From contig CM067534.1 in the NCBI GenBank assembly GCA_034509925.1, positions 3,328,501 to 3,392,500 on the forward strand: a stretch of 64,000 nt of DNA, given 5' to 3'. Position 1 is the stretch's first letter. The number at the start of each line of letters is the position of its first letter. The notes under the pieces are model-generated. The model was not told the DNA's origin, made no database searches, and was given only the letters and a program-made list of their open reading frames with translations. Of the stretch, positions 50,701 through 61,124 are shown one piece after another. A program made the position numbers and the translations under genes. The DNA is from Hirudinaria manillensis. Lineage: Eukaryota; Annelida; Clitellata; Hirudinida; Hirudinidae.

Positions 50701-51331
50701 GTATAGTTGATTTGTATAATTAATTTGCAGAATTAATTTGTATAATTAATTTGCAGAATTAATTTGTATAATTAATTTGCAGAATTAATTTGTATAATTA
50801 ATTTGCAGAATTAATTTGTATAATTAAGGAAAACAAATAATCCGTGTTGCCAAATGCAATGAGCTTTTTACGAGCTTTTTGATTATTTTCTAGCATTCAT
50901 TTAATCCTTTGATGTTTACTAAATTAAATGCAGGTCGATGAAAATCAGTTGGACGTTCGTGTATCTGTACGTTTGTATATCTTTGCATATCTGTACGTCT
51001 GTATATCTTTGTATATCTGCATGTTTGGATGCACATTGCTTAAGCGTGAACTGTTAAATATTTAAAACGTTTTTCTCTCAAAAAACACGAAAAGTTTTAA
51101 AAAGTCTCAGTGGACCAAATTTGCAGAAGTCAACGAATGCTGCCATAAATCTTTTTCGTGCATTTTCTGTAAAAATCGATTTGTAAATAATTCTCTTCTT
51201 TGTCTCCATTTTCTTGTTGAAAATGGAAAATTTCAATCCAATGGTATCACGGAACGAGGAAAGGAAGTTAAGTGGTGTTCAGAATGATGCCGCCGTCGTT
51301 GGTGATGTTGTTATTTCTATCCTTGCTGAGG

Positions 51332-51366
<35 letters not shown>

Positions 51367-54300
51367 GATGTTTATGGTGGTGGTTTCTCTGCGACTTAAT
51401 GTTTGTTTAATTATGTGGTGTTTAATTATGTTTGTTTAATTATTATATTTTTGTGGTGAGAGTTCGTTGAGAGGAAATGCAATCACAGTCATTTAAAATT
51501 TAAATGTGTTTAATCGTTTGATTTGTAAGAACCGATATTGTATTTTTTTTATGTTTTAATGAAAAAGGTGAAAAAATCAATAAAGGAGGCTAATGTCAAC
51601 AACAGCAAAAACAACAACAACAACAACAACAACGTCGATAAATCATAAGACGATCATCCGCAGTAGCAGCCTCGGGCACTTCCCATTGGCGAGTGAGAGT
51701 CTTAAAGTCCTTAATCCACTTCCTCCAACATCGCAAGAGCTGGAATGCATCGACAAACAACCGTCGACAGCGCAACTCGACAAGAGTTCTAGGAATGAAG
51801 AGAGAACGGACGGACGGGTGGACGGATGGATTTATGGATGGATGGATGGATGGACGGACGGACGGACGGATGGATGAATGGATGGGCAGACGGATGGATG
51901 AATGAGCAGGCATTAATCAAAAGTCTCTCGAGCGACTTCTCTGCTCTCATAATCTGAGGATGATTTGACTTCGGACTCTGAACGCATTTGTCTTTCCTGC
52001 AAAGGTCATTCGTATCTTTTGATGTCGACGCGTGATCCAATAATTATTCATAGAAAGGTCCGTTTAATATTCACATCCTCTACGGATTAAAATTCATATC
52101 ATATCGTGTGCTGATAAAAGATATTCACAAAGCACATAAATTAATATTAATATCCATTTAATGAAAAAACGGTGTAATGATATTCATATCATAATTTGTA
52201 TTGTTAGGACGTTTATGATGTTCATAAAGTATACCAATCGCGCACGATCGCAAAGCAGCGGAAGATTTATTAGTTTCGCGTTTGCTTCGCACACCTCTGC
52301 AAAAAGAGATGTCAAACTCCCAGGCGAGACATTCTTGCAGAGGCAAGAAGAACTGGACCGTCGCAGCCGACCTAGAAGAGATGAGGCACAACCCCCAGGT
52401 GCTGGTAGAAAGTGGCAAGAGGCCTGATTTGGTGCTCGCCGTCGACGGATGCCGACGGATGCCATCATTCTGGTGGAATTGACGGTTCCCTGGGAAGACA
52501 GGCTACAATATAGCAATGCGCTCAAAGCGAATAAGTATGCAGATCTGTCGATGGACATGGAAGTTAAAGGATACCGGACAGACCTTTTCCCCATCGAGGA
52601 TGGCGCAAGAGGCGTAGTCGTCAGGTCGACTCACGCTTTCCTCACCAAGATTGGACTGACAAGCCGTGAGAGAACAAAGGCTATAACAAGGATTGTCTCA
52701 CGGCTTGAAGCGGCTTCATTCTAGATCTGACCATGAGGAGCCAGAGAGCCAGAGAATAATCCACCAAATCATTGGCCGAGATACACGGTATCGAGAGAAA
52801 TGAGCTGACCGAGGACTCTCAAAGCGACACGAACTGCGAACCAAACTTCAATCCCGAAAAGTCTCGCAGTCGAGTCCTGGAAATTTAAGGCCCAGCTTGA
52901 ACATATTGGGTACACGGTGTGAAGAAGCCACTGAGAGCTATCATGACCATTGTACGCTGGGATGGAGTTGATCGAAACAACAAGGCCAAAGAGAGTCTCG
53001 CATCGTCGAAGTTTGCAGGAGGAATGCAAGTAGAGTGGGACACGAAACCAACGAGAGCTTTCGCCGTCGCTCCAGTCCAGGCAGCAAAGACTGGCAACAA
53101 GGCCAACGGGTGCCTGTCATAGCCGGCGGTCCAGAAGGGTCCAGAAGGACAAAGCCGACAGCGACATCCGGCTGATCACCGGATGCGGCCTGCCCCCCGA
53201 AATCGTAATTCAAAGGGCCGAAACGTTTGAAGACGGGAGACTCCTCTGAGGAGTCCTGTCGGAGCTCCAAGGCGGAGTAATAAGAAAGAACACCAATTAA
53301 CACATATTCTGCAGCTTAATATTCATGTAGTATGCTGATTAATACAATAATAAATAAACTACACCAACTAATATACATATCCTGAACAGGTTATTATTCC
53401 AACGACTATTTCTTCGTTGCAAGACGAGTATTCGCATCGATCAAAAAGTGTATTTGTCTGAGTTTAATCCGTACTCACTCACCCACCTATTGACTCATTC
53501 ACTCAATCACTCACTCGCTCACCCACTTAATCACTCCTTCACTCATCTACTTATTCACTCATTCACTCACTCGTCGGGCAAAGTACATTAAGAGTGAATT
53601 TCAGATTCGGTCCAGCCATTCATTGCATTTATCTCAACAATGTGCTCCCAGTTACCGATAGAAGGGAATTATGTTCGCATTAGCGTGATCAATCTTTGTT
53701 ATTTTCCGTCCTTCAATGGACTCCATTTATAAGCCTCACTGTCTGTCCCATGAAATTCATCCTCAGAAAGTGATTCCTACTTCGTTAGTGAGTTTGTGTC
53801 AGTGTGTATGTGTGTGTGCGTGCGTGTGCGCGTGCGTACGTGTGTGTATGTGAATGTGTACGTGATGTACTGCCAAGTATAATTTAATAACATTTATTTA
53901 TTATTTTGTTCTAGTTACTATCATTAATATTATATTCCATTTATATTTCAACTTGTCAATTCAATTCCAAGAAATAATCATAAATCCACGACATTTAAAC
54001 ATTAATTTTTAAGATTCCTGACATTTGACAATAATTTGTGCGAATTTGTGAAAATAAAAACGCCAAAAAGTCCACAAGCGGAGGTGAAAGTGGCACGCAA
54101 AAAGACATTTAAGACGTGTCCTTTTCCTACTAAGTCTCCAAACAGACTGAACGTTTCGTGACTGGCCCTCATCGTGTAAGCCATAATCTCTTAATAGTTG
54201 TTCCATAATTACGATCCAAACTTAATTGCTCGAAAATAATTTAATTTCGGCATGATTATCGAGCAAATAATTGATAAATAAGCGGAGAAATTGCACTAAA

Positions 54301-57300
54301 TTCATGCTTCGAGTGAACAAGAAAAAAATGTTAATTAAATCCTTGCAGATGTTTTTGTTTATGAAACAAAAGTCAAAGTTTACATTGGATTGTAATCAAC
54401 TTTAAATAAATATTTATTTATGCGTTGACTGCGTACAAATGGCATGTTCATTTAATTTTAATTTTAAAAATGAATTAATTAATTTTAATAAATCTTCAAA
54501 GATAAGGAAACGCAAAGGAAACGAAATTCGAACTTCAAGATTATTTTTCAAAAACAAAAACAAAATCCTCATTTAAATTTAAACACTAATAATGACAATT
54601 TTACTAGGAATAATGATTCTAATTTTTAATTATTTTTAATAACAGCCCTTTAAAAAAAAAACTACAATTTAATGCAGATAGTCAAATAATCTTTAAATAT
54701 TGCGACATGGCTGTCATGGCTTAAGAAACCTAACAAAACAGATTAAAATCGATTTGAAGCCACAAATTAATTCAGAGTCCGTCACTGTTTTAATATTCTT
54801 TCCTCCTCTTCCTTGCATTGAATTAATGCCTGCCCGAGGCACGAGTGAAAAACTAGGACACCTGGAAGCAGTTCCGGCATCAACAACAACAACGACGACG
54901 ACGACTATGACGACATAAACAACCGCAACAATAACGATGGCTATCTCGACGACGACGACAACAACAACAGCAGCTGCAGCAACAACAACAGCAACAATAA
55001 CAACAACAACAACAGCAGCAGCAACAACACCAGCAACAACAGCAACAGCAGCAACTGAAGTTTTCCAACCCAAGTCACGACTCGAAGAAATGTCCGAGGT
55101 GCAACAAGTTGCCTTTGAAATGACAAATTAAGCAGGAAATTGGCTCCTCCCACTTTTCAAGCGACTTTTTCAACTTCCCGCGCATTGGAAAATATTGCTT
55201 TCCTCTCCGTTTGGAAGCTAATGTATGGTCCACAGTTATGTTCATAATAACATTAAATAATAATAATAATAATAACAATAATAATAATAATAATAATAAC
55301 CATGACTGCAATTATCATAATTATAATATTATTACTAATTTAAAATTTTTAATTCACTTTCATTATTATTATTGTTGTTGTTGTTCTTGTTATTATTATA
55401 TTCAAACTATTTCTTAATAATAATAATATTATTATATAATTATAATTTATTATTATTATTATATTATTATTATTCTGGTTATTATTAAATTTTGGGATCC
55501 ATCATTGTTACTATTTATCAGGAGATAATTTCTCAAACGTCAACCTTATCAAAAAGATTAAGTTTAAGATTAAATTTATTGTAGGAAAGTTGAAAATCAA
55601 TTTTTTTATATTTAAAAAAAATAGTCAGAATTACGGAGCTGGAAAAGGGATTTTTCCACTGACGTTTCAGCGAAATGATGACTCAGTTGAGCGCAAGAAA
55701 TTTTATTAAAAATCAATTTTAATAAAAACCTGAAAAGTCGATTCTCAATCGTTTAGTAATTTAGTAATTGGTTCGAAACAATAATGAAAGTTAATAAATA
55801 AACGTTATTTAACAAATTAAATGTAATTACGAAATTAATAATTGCAGTTAATTAACATTTGCAATTAATAAATCATTTTAATTAATAAATAATCGTTATT
55901 AATAAATAAATAAATGTAATCAATAAATACTTCAAATTAATAAATAATTGTAATCAATAAATACTTGTAATTGTAATTATTTGTAATTAATAAATAATTG
56001 TAATTAATAATTACAAGACAAATTAACTGGAAAGGCTACAATATCCAGCTTATACAAATGAAATCCACGTTCTGAAATCACCATTGGCAACGGTCTCCAA
56101 TGGCAACGTTTACACCACGGAGGAGTATTTATTGCACGGAAACGGAGTTTGGATTCGACTCCGAGTTGAGATGGAGCGATTATTGGGGACTTATTGATGA
56201 GATGCTATCGATTAATCCATCAATCGAAATTAGGACTTCCTTCCTACTTTCCATTCCTCTTGATTTTCCAATTCAGACGTCCGAAGCCTTAATTCGCAAT
56301 CGGGCGCAAGATGGAGTCTCCAAGAGACGTGAGAATCCACGAGCTCTTGATTATCGCCCGAGAGATTTTTTTTTGTCGATAAAATTGATGAAAATGCATT
56401 TGAAAAGAAATCGTTGGAAAATATTGAATAACGATTTGCTAAATCATTCCAGTTGATGAATGCTAAGAAGAAGCAGCCAATTTAAGAACTGTCCAACCCC
56501 GGGACGAGCAAAAGACAAATTGAAAGGAAAAAAGAGTAGGACAAAGGATTGCATGAAGGAGTGCAGGAGTGAGCGAGTGAGCGAATGAGTGAAGGAGTGA
56601 AAGAAGAGCTGGAGGAAGCGGTGAAAGACAGAAACTCAGAAACATCCCTACGGAGTTGCAATGCATCTTCCTCCAAACAATCTCAAAGCTAATTGAACCA
56701 CTGAGATGGCGTGTGAGAGCAGCTGCTCACAAGTCGAAATTCTTTTTTATAAAAAAACAAAACATACAACAACAAACTATTGGAAAACAAATGCAAATAC
56801 AATACACTAGCAGGGTTTATAAAAAATATTAATTAATTAATTAATTAAAAATCTAATTTATGACTTAATTACTTTTCAATACTTTTAATCTTCTATTTCT
56901 TTATATTATATTCTTTTTTTATTTTATTTAATAATATTTTTTTATTAAAATTAAAATTTTTATTTATTTAAGTTAATAGTTTGCTTAATATATTCCAGTT
57001 TCAAATAAATGAGTGACTGGGGAAATAAAGTTTGTCGCTATTGTTGTTGTTGTATTTCGGCAAAACAGACGATAATTAAGAATGCAGTTGTATCCGAGGA
57101 TTGTATAACATGCAACGTATACAATGTGCATTTCCTCTCCAGCAACATCATCTCATTAAACTACAGAACGTGTTCATCAGTTCGATGAAGATGTTAAAAA
57201 AAATATTATTTCAAGAAAATTCTACTTCTGCCTGTCATACCTTATCGTAGTATCAGCGTCTTGTCGAAGTTTGAAAGATACGTTGCGAGTGTATCTGTTG

Positions 57301-60300
57301 CGTATCAAGCGCTTGAAAGATATCTTTTTGTAATTTCTTAAAACATAATTTTACCATTTGTCAAAAAAATTGAAGAAAAAACTCCAAAAGAGATGCTAAA
57401 AATTTGTAAACAAATCAGACAAAGCTGAATAGGAAGCTCATTTCTGTTCATTATTCTCAGCGTTTCCAAACCAAATTGAGGCCGCCCGAGTTAATTTCCC
57501 GGGAGGTAAAAGTTTCGGTTTCACATTCGGGAGTAATTGCTTCTCATTTATTAATTACATTTCACTTTACTCTTAATTAGTCTCATTAACTCAAGTCTAA
57601 CATCCTAACTGGGTGCACTCGTGACGTCAGGTTGTTGTTGTTTTTGTTGTTTTTGTTGTTTGTTTGTCGGAAACTTTGCTTGAAAAGCGATAAAAGAAAT
57701 TTATTTTAATAAGCAATAAATAACTCGTTTAAACCGATTCCATCTGAAACTGATTTCCGAATTCTTCAGACAAGCAGTTTTTCTCTGAAAGGAAGCCATT
57801 GCGAGGTAGCCACTCACTCCAATGGAAGTACAAACAAGCAACAAATAAACAAACAAACAAACAAACAAACAAACAAACAAACAAACAAACAAACAAACAA
57901 ACAAACAAACAAACAAACAAACAAACAAACAAACAAACAAACAAACAAACAAACAAACAAACAAACAAACAAACAAACAAACAAACAAACAAACAAACAA
58001 ACAAACAAACAAACAAACAAACAAACAAACAAACAAACAAACAAACAAACAAACAAACAAACAAACAAACAAACAAACAAACAAACAACAAGCGACGAGC
58101 GAATGTTTTGGCAGGCAAACCTTTCCATCTCCTCAGAAAGTTGTCGTGTCCTAATTGTGCACAACAGGAGGAGATTCGTGGCACGAACGAGGATTAAACA
58201 TCCTTTGAGCCTTCGAGAAAGGAGAGAGAATCGCGAATAAATTGCCAACCTCGGTCTCATTACTTCCCCGCCTCTACTTGACACCAATTTGATGTTCCAT
58301 TAATTTCTAGGCGTCTCACTTCTGTGCATCCCAGCATCTGATGATGCTGTCTTTAGACGTTGAGAAGTGATATAATGACGCTGATTGACCGATTGATTGA
58401 TTGATTGATTGATATTCTGGTTGAAACCTTTGCATCTTGATTGGTTGAAAGATTGAAAGAGGATCGACTCGGTTGAACGTCTCAACGACTTGTTCGATTG
58501 AAAGGCAGAAATAATTCCTCTCTTTTTTTTCATTTGCTTCCGAGAAATTTCCTCTAAAAATTGCTTTTGTTATGAATTTCTCGAGGAATTATTTTAAATG
58601 AACATGTTCACGATTGGATGGAAAGCTCTCAGCATTACAAGTTGGAGCGGGTCCAAGGGCTCCACGCATGACGAACCGCGATTCTCAACGTTCGTCAGTC
58701 GAGCGTGTCCAACATCATAGATAACTTTCCTCCTTGTACCCAATGTTGCTTTAACCAACTCTCAGATAGGAATTCTCATATGAATACATTATATGCGATA
58801 CAATACAATTCAGTACAACAACCCATACATACAATAAGAAATACGTAAATACAATCTCTCTATTTTCAGTCTTAATGTTTACATCCATTAGTTTGTCTTT
58901 GGACTTCTTGGTTGGACTAAATTTCACGATTTGTTTCAAAGCAATTATTCAGCTTCATCGTCGTCGTCGTCGTCGTCGTCGTCGTGTGCGCGTGTGTGAA
59001 TAAGTTGTGCGGATGCTTTGAAGATTGTTTATTGAAATTTTATATTATTTATTGAATTATAAATAATAAATTTATAAATATATAAAAATTATAAATGAAA
59101 TATTATATTATAACCTGTTATTGCTGTTCTATAATTCATTGCCATAAAAACCAATTTGAATCTGGAATTGTTTGAAATTAATTTATACGTGTTTGGACCA
59201 ATTCCAAGAACAGGCAGGAAAGCAGTTTTGTTTGTTTTTTTTTAATATTTTGACAGATGAGCCGTGAAAAGATATTCAAAATTCGAATCCACCAATAGCA
59301 TAAACAAGCAATGAAAGGAATTCGAAATAATTAAATGAATATATAAATAAATATAAAAATAAATAAATAAATTAGTAACATATTCAAACAAATGAATAAA
59401 AAAATAAATAGAAAAATAAAGGAATAAATAAGCAAATAAAAAACAAACAATTAAATTAATAAATTAATAATATAAAAAAAACCAAGATATGAATCAAAGT
59501 AATGGATTCACGAAAAACCTGACACAGGAAGTGAGTGACAGATTTGAATGCAAACAACGTCCATTTCAACGGATCGTCTTAATTAAGCAGAGTTTAATGT
59601 TTCACAATCAATCCACACAACTCCCACATTATCGTCCAATGCCCGTCTCCCCATTGGCCCGAGGGGCCTTGGGTTTTCCCAAGCGTGACTGGGAAGTTCC
59701 AGCTATTCCATCATCATAATCTCTTCGGGATTAACTTGGCCGTCCGTAGATATTACATGATGTGTCTTTCTTATTTAACATGCCACGTGAATGACTATGC
59801 TAATTAATAAACATTAGTTATTATTATTATTATTACTCTTGTTCCTATTATTATTATTATTATTATTATTATTTTGAATTGTTAGTAGATTTAAATAAAT
59901 TTATAAATATTCATGAACTGAGGACAGAATATTATTCATTTGACGTAACTTTTGGCAGGAAGTCGAGGATTTGATTATGGTTTAAAAATAAAATTAAAAT
60001 TAAAAATTATATTAAAATTTATATTATAATTATTTTAAAGCAATAGAAATTATAACGAATAATTGTAATAAATAATTGATTATTGCCTCAAGGTCATGAA
60101 TAAATGAATCGATATTAAAAGCGAATTTGTTTATTTATTTATTTTTATTTCATTTCCAATCACAGTTGAACACTTTGCACTCAGATTGATCGGAACCTTA
60201 AGACGTAATTGAAGATGATGTCATTTTCCAGTTCTCTAATCATATTGATATGTGGATACTTTTGATAATAATAATAATAATAATAATAATGATTAATAAC

Positions 60301-61124
60301 AATAATAATAATAATAATCTAGAACATTGATGAAGTATGCTAAGAACCGTATTTCACATTTCATGCAGAGAATTTTGAGAGTTTGTAGGCTTTGCGTTGA
60401 CTTTGTTTGACTATGTATTGACTTTGTATTGACTTTGTATTGACTTTGTTCGACTTTGTATTGACTTTGTGTTGGCTTCGTTTGTTTTAAGCGTTTTACT
60501 TTCTTATTTCCCAAGAGGAGTTGGAATAATTTCAGGGAGACAAAAAGATGAAAGAAATGTTCGGCTGAAAAAAAAAGTATCAGTCACTCAAAATAGCAGA
60601 CGATTGCTTCGATAAGGCAGCAGTAAAATTACAGCCATTTTGTTTCTTGTATTTTCAAAAGAAAAAATCATTTTATTAGCTCGACGTCCGAAGCAATAAA
60701 TGAATTAGAATTAAGACGAAGATTTTGAATTAAGTGTGGTATTTCAAATTTAAATAAACGTTTATAATTAACATAAAGAATTGAAATAAATATTTATAAT
60801 TAAATATAAATAAATATTTAATTCTATTTAATATTTAAAATTAAAATTAACATTTAGAAGTACGAATAATTAATAAAAAATTAAAGTAAATGCTTAGATT
60901 TAAGACAAGAATTAAATTCAAGATTTGGAATTAAGAATAATATTTCAAATTAAGACAAAGTTTTGGAATTGAAATAATTATTTAGAATTAAGACAATTAT
61001 TTAGAATTAAAATTAAGAAATTTATTTCAAAATAAGTTGAAATTCAACTTGTTTTACCTGCAGAAATGGCGACCGGAAGTGATGCGAGTGCCATCAGCAT
61101 TGCAATGAAGTCTCCAATAAACAT
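33669..61124 (-). CDS. Gal-lectin / sushi-like type I membrane protein (five dispersed exons)
   Basis: Reconstructed cell-surface protein of 372 residues. Exons in coding order: 61124-61058, 50015-49707, 41653-41489, 39987-39912, 34170-33669; phases 1,1,1,2, closing without remainder. A signal peptide (1-22, [12 protein letters not shown] core) is followed by one SUEL/Gal-lectin domain at about 38-123 ([36 protein letters not shown]). A four-Cys sushi-like module follows at 129-174 ([13 protein letters not shown]-x-G-x-x-x-NC), then a transmembrane helix at 182-204 with GVVLG and GIVIG, and an RRKWR stop-transfer. The 167-residue cytoplasmic tail is unrecognised. It contains His/Gln-rich [14 protein letters not shown], a YGLM endocytic-type motif and QAPPPAF. 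The lectin domain suggests carbohydrate binding. EVA-1 proteins differ, with two lectin domains and a distinct tail. Each exon is convincing; their union rests on phase matching over 1.5-11 kb introns, so missed exons remain possible. Confidence 0.8.
35876..37933 (+). pseudogene. Degenerate R2-clade non-LTR retrotransposon, 5'-truncated
   Basis: About 2 kb of reverse transcriptase and C-terminal endonuclease remnant, antisense to the host gene. Reading across frames: [13 protein letters not shown] then [10 protein letters not shown] (RT motifs 1-2), [15 protein letters not shown] (catalytic Asp), [25 protein letters not shown] (catalytic Asp pair), [34 protein letters not shown], a degraded CCHC region near 37,310-37,380, and the restriction-like endonuclease motif FPDH...[13 protein letters not shown]. 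This motif order is that of the R2 clade. In-frame stops (for example at 36384, about 36610 and 36790) and several frameshifts show it is dead. It starts inside the RT domain, a usual 5' truncation. It is GC-richer than its AT-rich surroundings. Confidence 0.9.
38151..38214. repeat. Perfect 27-bp inverted repeat (hairpin)
   Basis: Arms 38151-38177 and 38188-38214 are exact reverse complements around a 10-nt AT loop. The inner half of each arm (GATATTACCAATGACA) is not simple repeat, so this is more than an (AAT)n/(ATT)n coincidence. It lies about 220 bp after the R2 remnant. Confidence 0.9.
39988..41488. other. Intron 3 of the lectin-receptor gene
   Basis: 1.5 kb, AT-rich, with ATT arrays near 40,910-41,010 and repeated AATAATTATATTTCATTAAATA units at about 41,330-41,480 (33-37 bp period). 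No exon seen. Confidence 0.6.
41690..41765. repeat. (GGAT)n microsatellite just inside intron 2
   Basis: About eighteen copies of GGAT, only 40 bp upstream of the acceptor of the sushi-module exon. On the minus strand this is (ATCC)n, a pyrimidine-rich run. Ile-His-Pro-Ser open frames across it are artefacts. Confidence 0.95.
42240..42610. repeat. GC-richer island with tRNA-like box B motifs, possible SINE
   Basis: A 350-bp island of moderate GC inside AT-rich intron 2. The plus strand carries GGGTTCGACTCC (matches box B, GGTTCGANTCC) near 42,305. The minus strand carries GGGTTCAAATCC near 42,280. No full cloverleaf could be folded by eye, and no box A is convincing. A tRNA-derived retroelement remnant is the best guess. 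The open frames here, up to 162 codons on the minus strand, are unrecognised. Confidence 0.35.
43205..48560. repeat. TAGG-based satellite with higher-order repeats
   Basis: More than 5 kb built from GTAGGTAGAATAGG-like words. Between about 44,000 and 47,650 the marker GTGTAGATAGGTAT recurs every 125-190 bp (about 170 typical), and blocks of about 454 bp are near-identical (for example 45,585-45,915 against 46,040-46,370). Edges (43.2-43.9 kb and 47.7-48.56 kb) are more diverged, as expected of a satellite growing from its middle. It lies in intron 2 of the lectin-receptor gene. The Leu-Pro-Thr-Tyr open frames on the minus strand (up to 248 codons) are translations of the repeat. Confidence 0.95.
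48561..49706. other. Intron 2 sequence between the satellite and the lectin exon
   Basis: Contains a short (CAT/CGT)n patch at 48,770-48,845 and an ATT/GTT patch at 49,225-49,285. The plus-strand frame at 48,999-49,502 (167 codons) crosses an ATT array, has no family resemblance and no splice context, and is treated as chance. Confidence 0.55.
50640..50825. repeat. 26-bp tandem repeat in intron 1
   Basis: Unit AATTAATTTGTATAATTAA plus TTTGCAG, 26 bp, about seven copies, the central ones nearly identical. Each unit contains TTTGCAG, a splice-acceptor-like word on the plus strand, but the host gene runs on the minus strand. Confidence 0.9.
51340..51910. repeat. Cluster of GTT, ACA and GGAT/GGAC arrays
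   Basis: (GTT)n at about 51,330-51,370, (ACA)n at 51,598-51,632 and GGAT/GGAC at 51,805-51,905, separated by a moderately GC-rich block with no recognised coding sequence. The short open frames here are made from the repeats. Confidence 0.85.
52270..52790 (+). pseudogene. C-terminal fragment of a retroelement with restriction-like endonuclease
   Basis: Two adjacent frames together read [29 protein letters not shown], then after a frameshift near 52,445 [50 protein letters not shown]. The RPD...ELTVPWE pattern with a following Lys-Tyr-x-Asp/Leu helix matches C-terminal domains that accompany invertebrate and fish non-LTR reverse transcriptases and look like PD-(D/E)XK nucleases. No RT domain is nearby. 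A GC-richer tail to about 53,280 may belong to the same insertion. The class is tentative. Orientation is antisense to the host gene. Confidence 0.55.
54880..55065. repeat. CAA / CAG / CGA trinucleotide array
   Basis: About 185 bp of interrupted CAA, CAG, GACGAC and AACAAC triplets. All three plus frames and the minus frames stay open (poly-Thr, poly-Ala, poly-Cys, poly-Val), the usual sign of a trinucleotide array rather than a gene. A similar mixture recurs at 62,540-62,660. Confidence 0.9.
57838..58089. repeat. (AAAC)n microsatellite, about 60 copies
   Basis: About 245 bp of practically uninterrupted CAAA repeats. The open frames of 127-157 codons over it (Phe-Val-Cys-Leu on the minus strand, Asn-Lys-Gln-Thr on the plus) are artefacts of a tetranucleotide repeat translated with a 12-nt period. 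Confidence 0.98.

Larger units (their letters stand above)
53300..61057. other. Distal part of lectin-receptor intron 1
   Basis: AT-rich, with degenerate CACTCA repeats (53,470-53,575), a GTGTGTGC-type run (53,800-53,870), a CAA/CAG/CGA array (54,880-55,065), AAT/ATT arrays (55,255-55,480), TAAT/AATTGTAAT repeats (55,780-56,010), the (AAAC)n array (57,838-58,089), (GATT)n (58,385-58,412), (CGT)n (58,958-58,986), (ATT)n (59,820-59,872), (AAT)n (60,264-60,320) and a 12-bp TTGACTTTGTAT array (60,390-60,480). No exon with signal, lectin or sushi character was found in it. Confidence 0.6.

Noticed and set aside
54714..55153. Poly-Val, poly-Cys, poly-Leu and poly-Thr frames
   Set aside because: A trinucleotide array stays open in all frames. 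No family signal beside it.
57701..58287. Overlapping open frames of 127-157 codons with Phe-Val-Cys-Leu or Asn-Lys-Gln-Thr repeats
   Set aside because: They are (AAAC)n read with a 12-nt period on both strands. Nothing outside the array looks coding.
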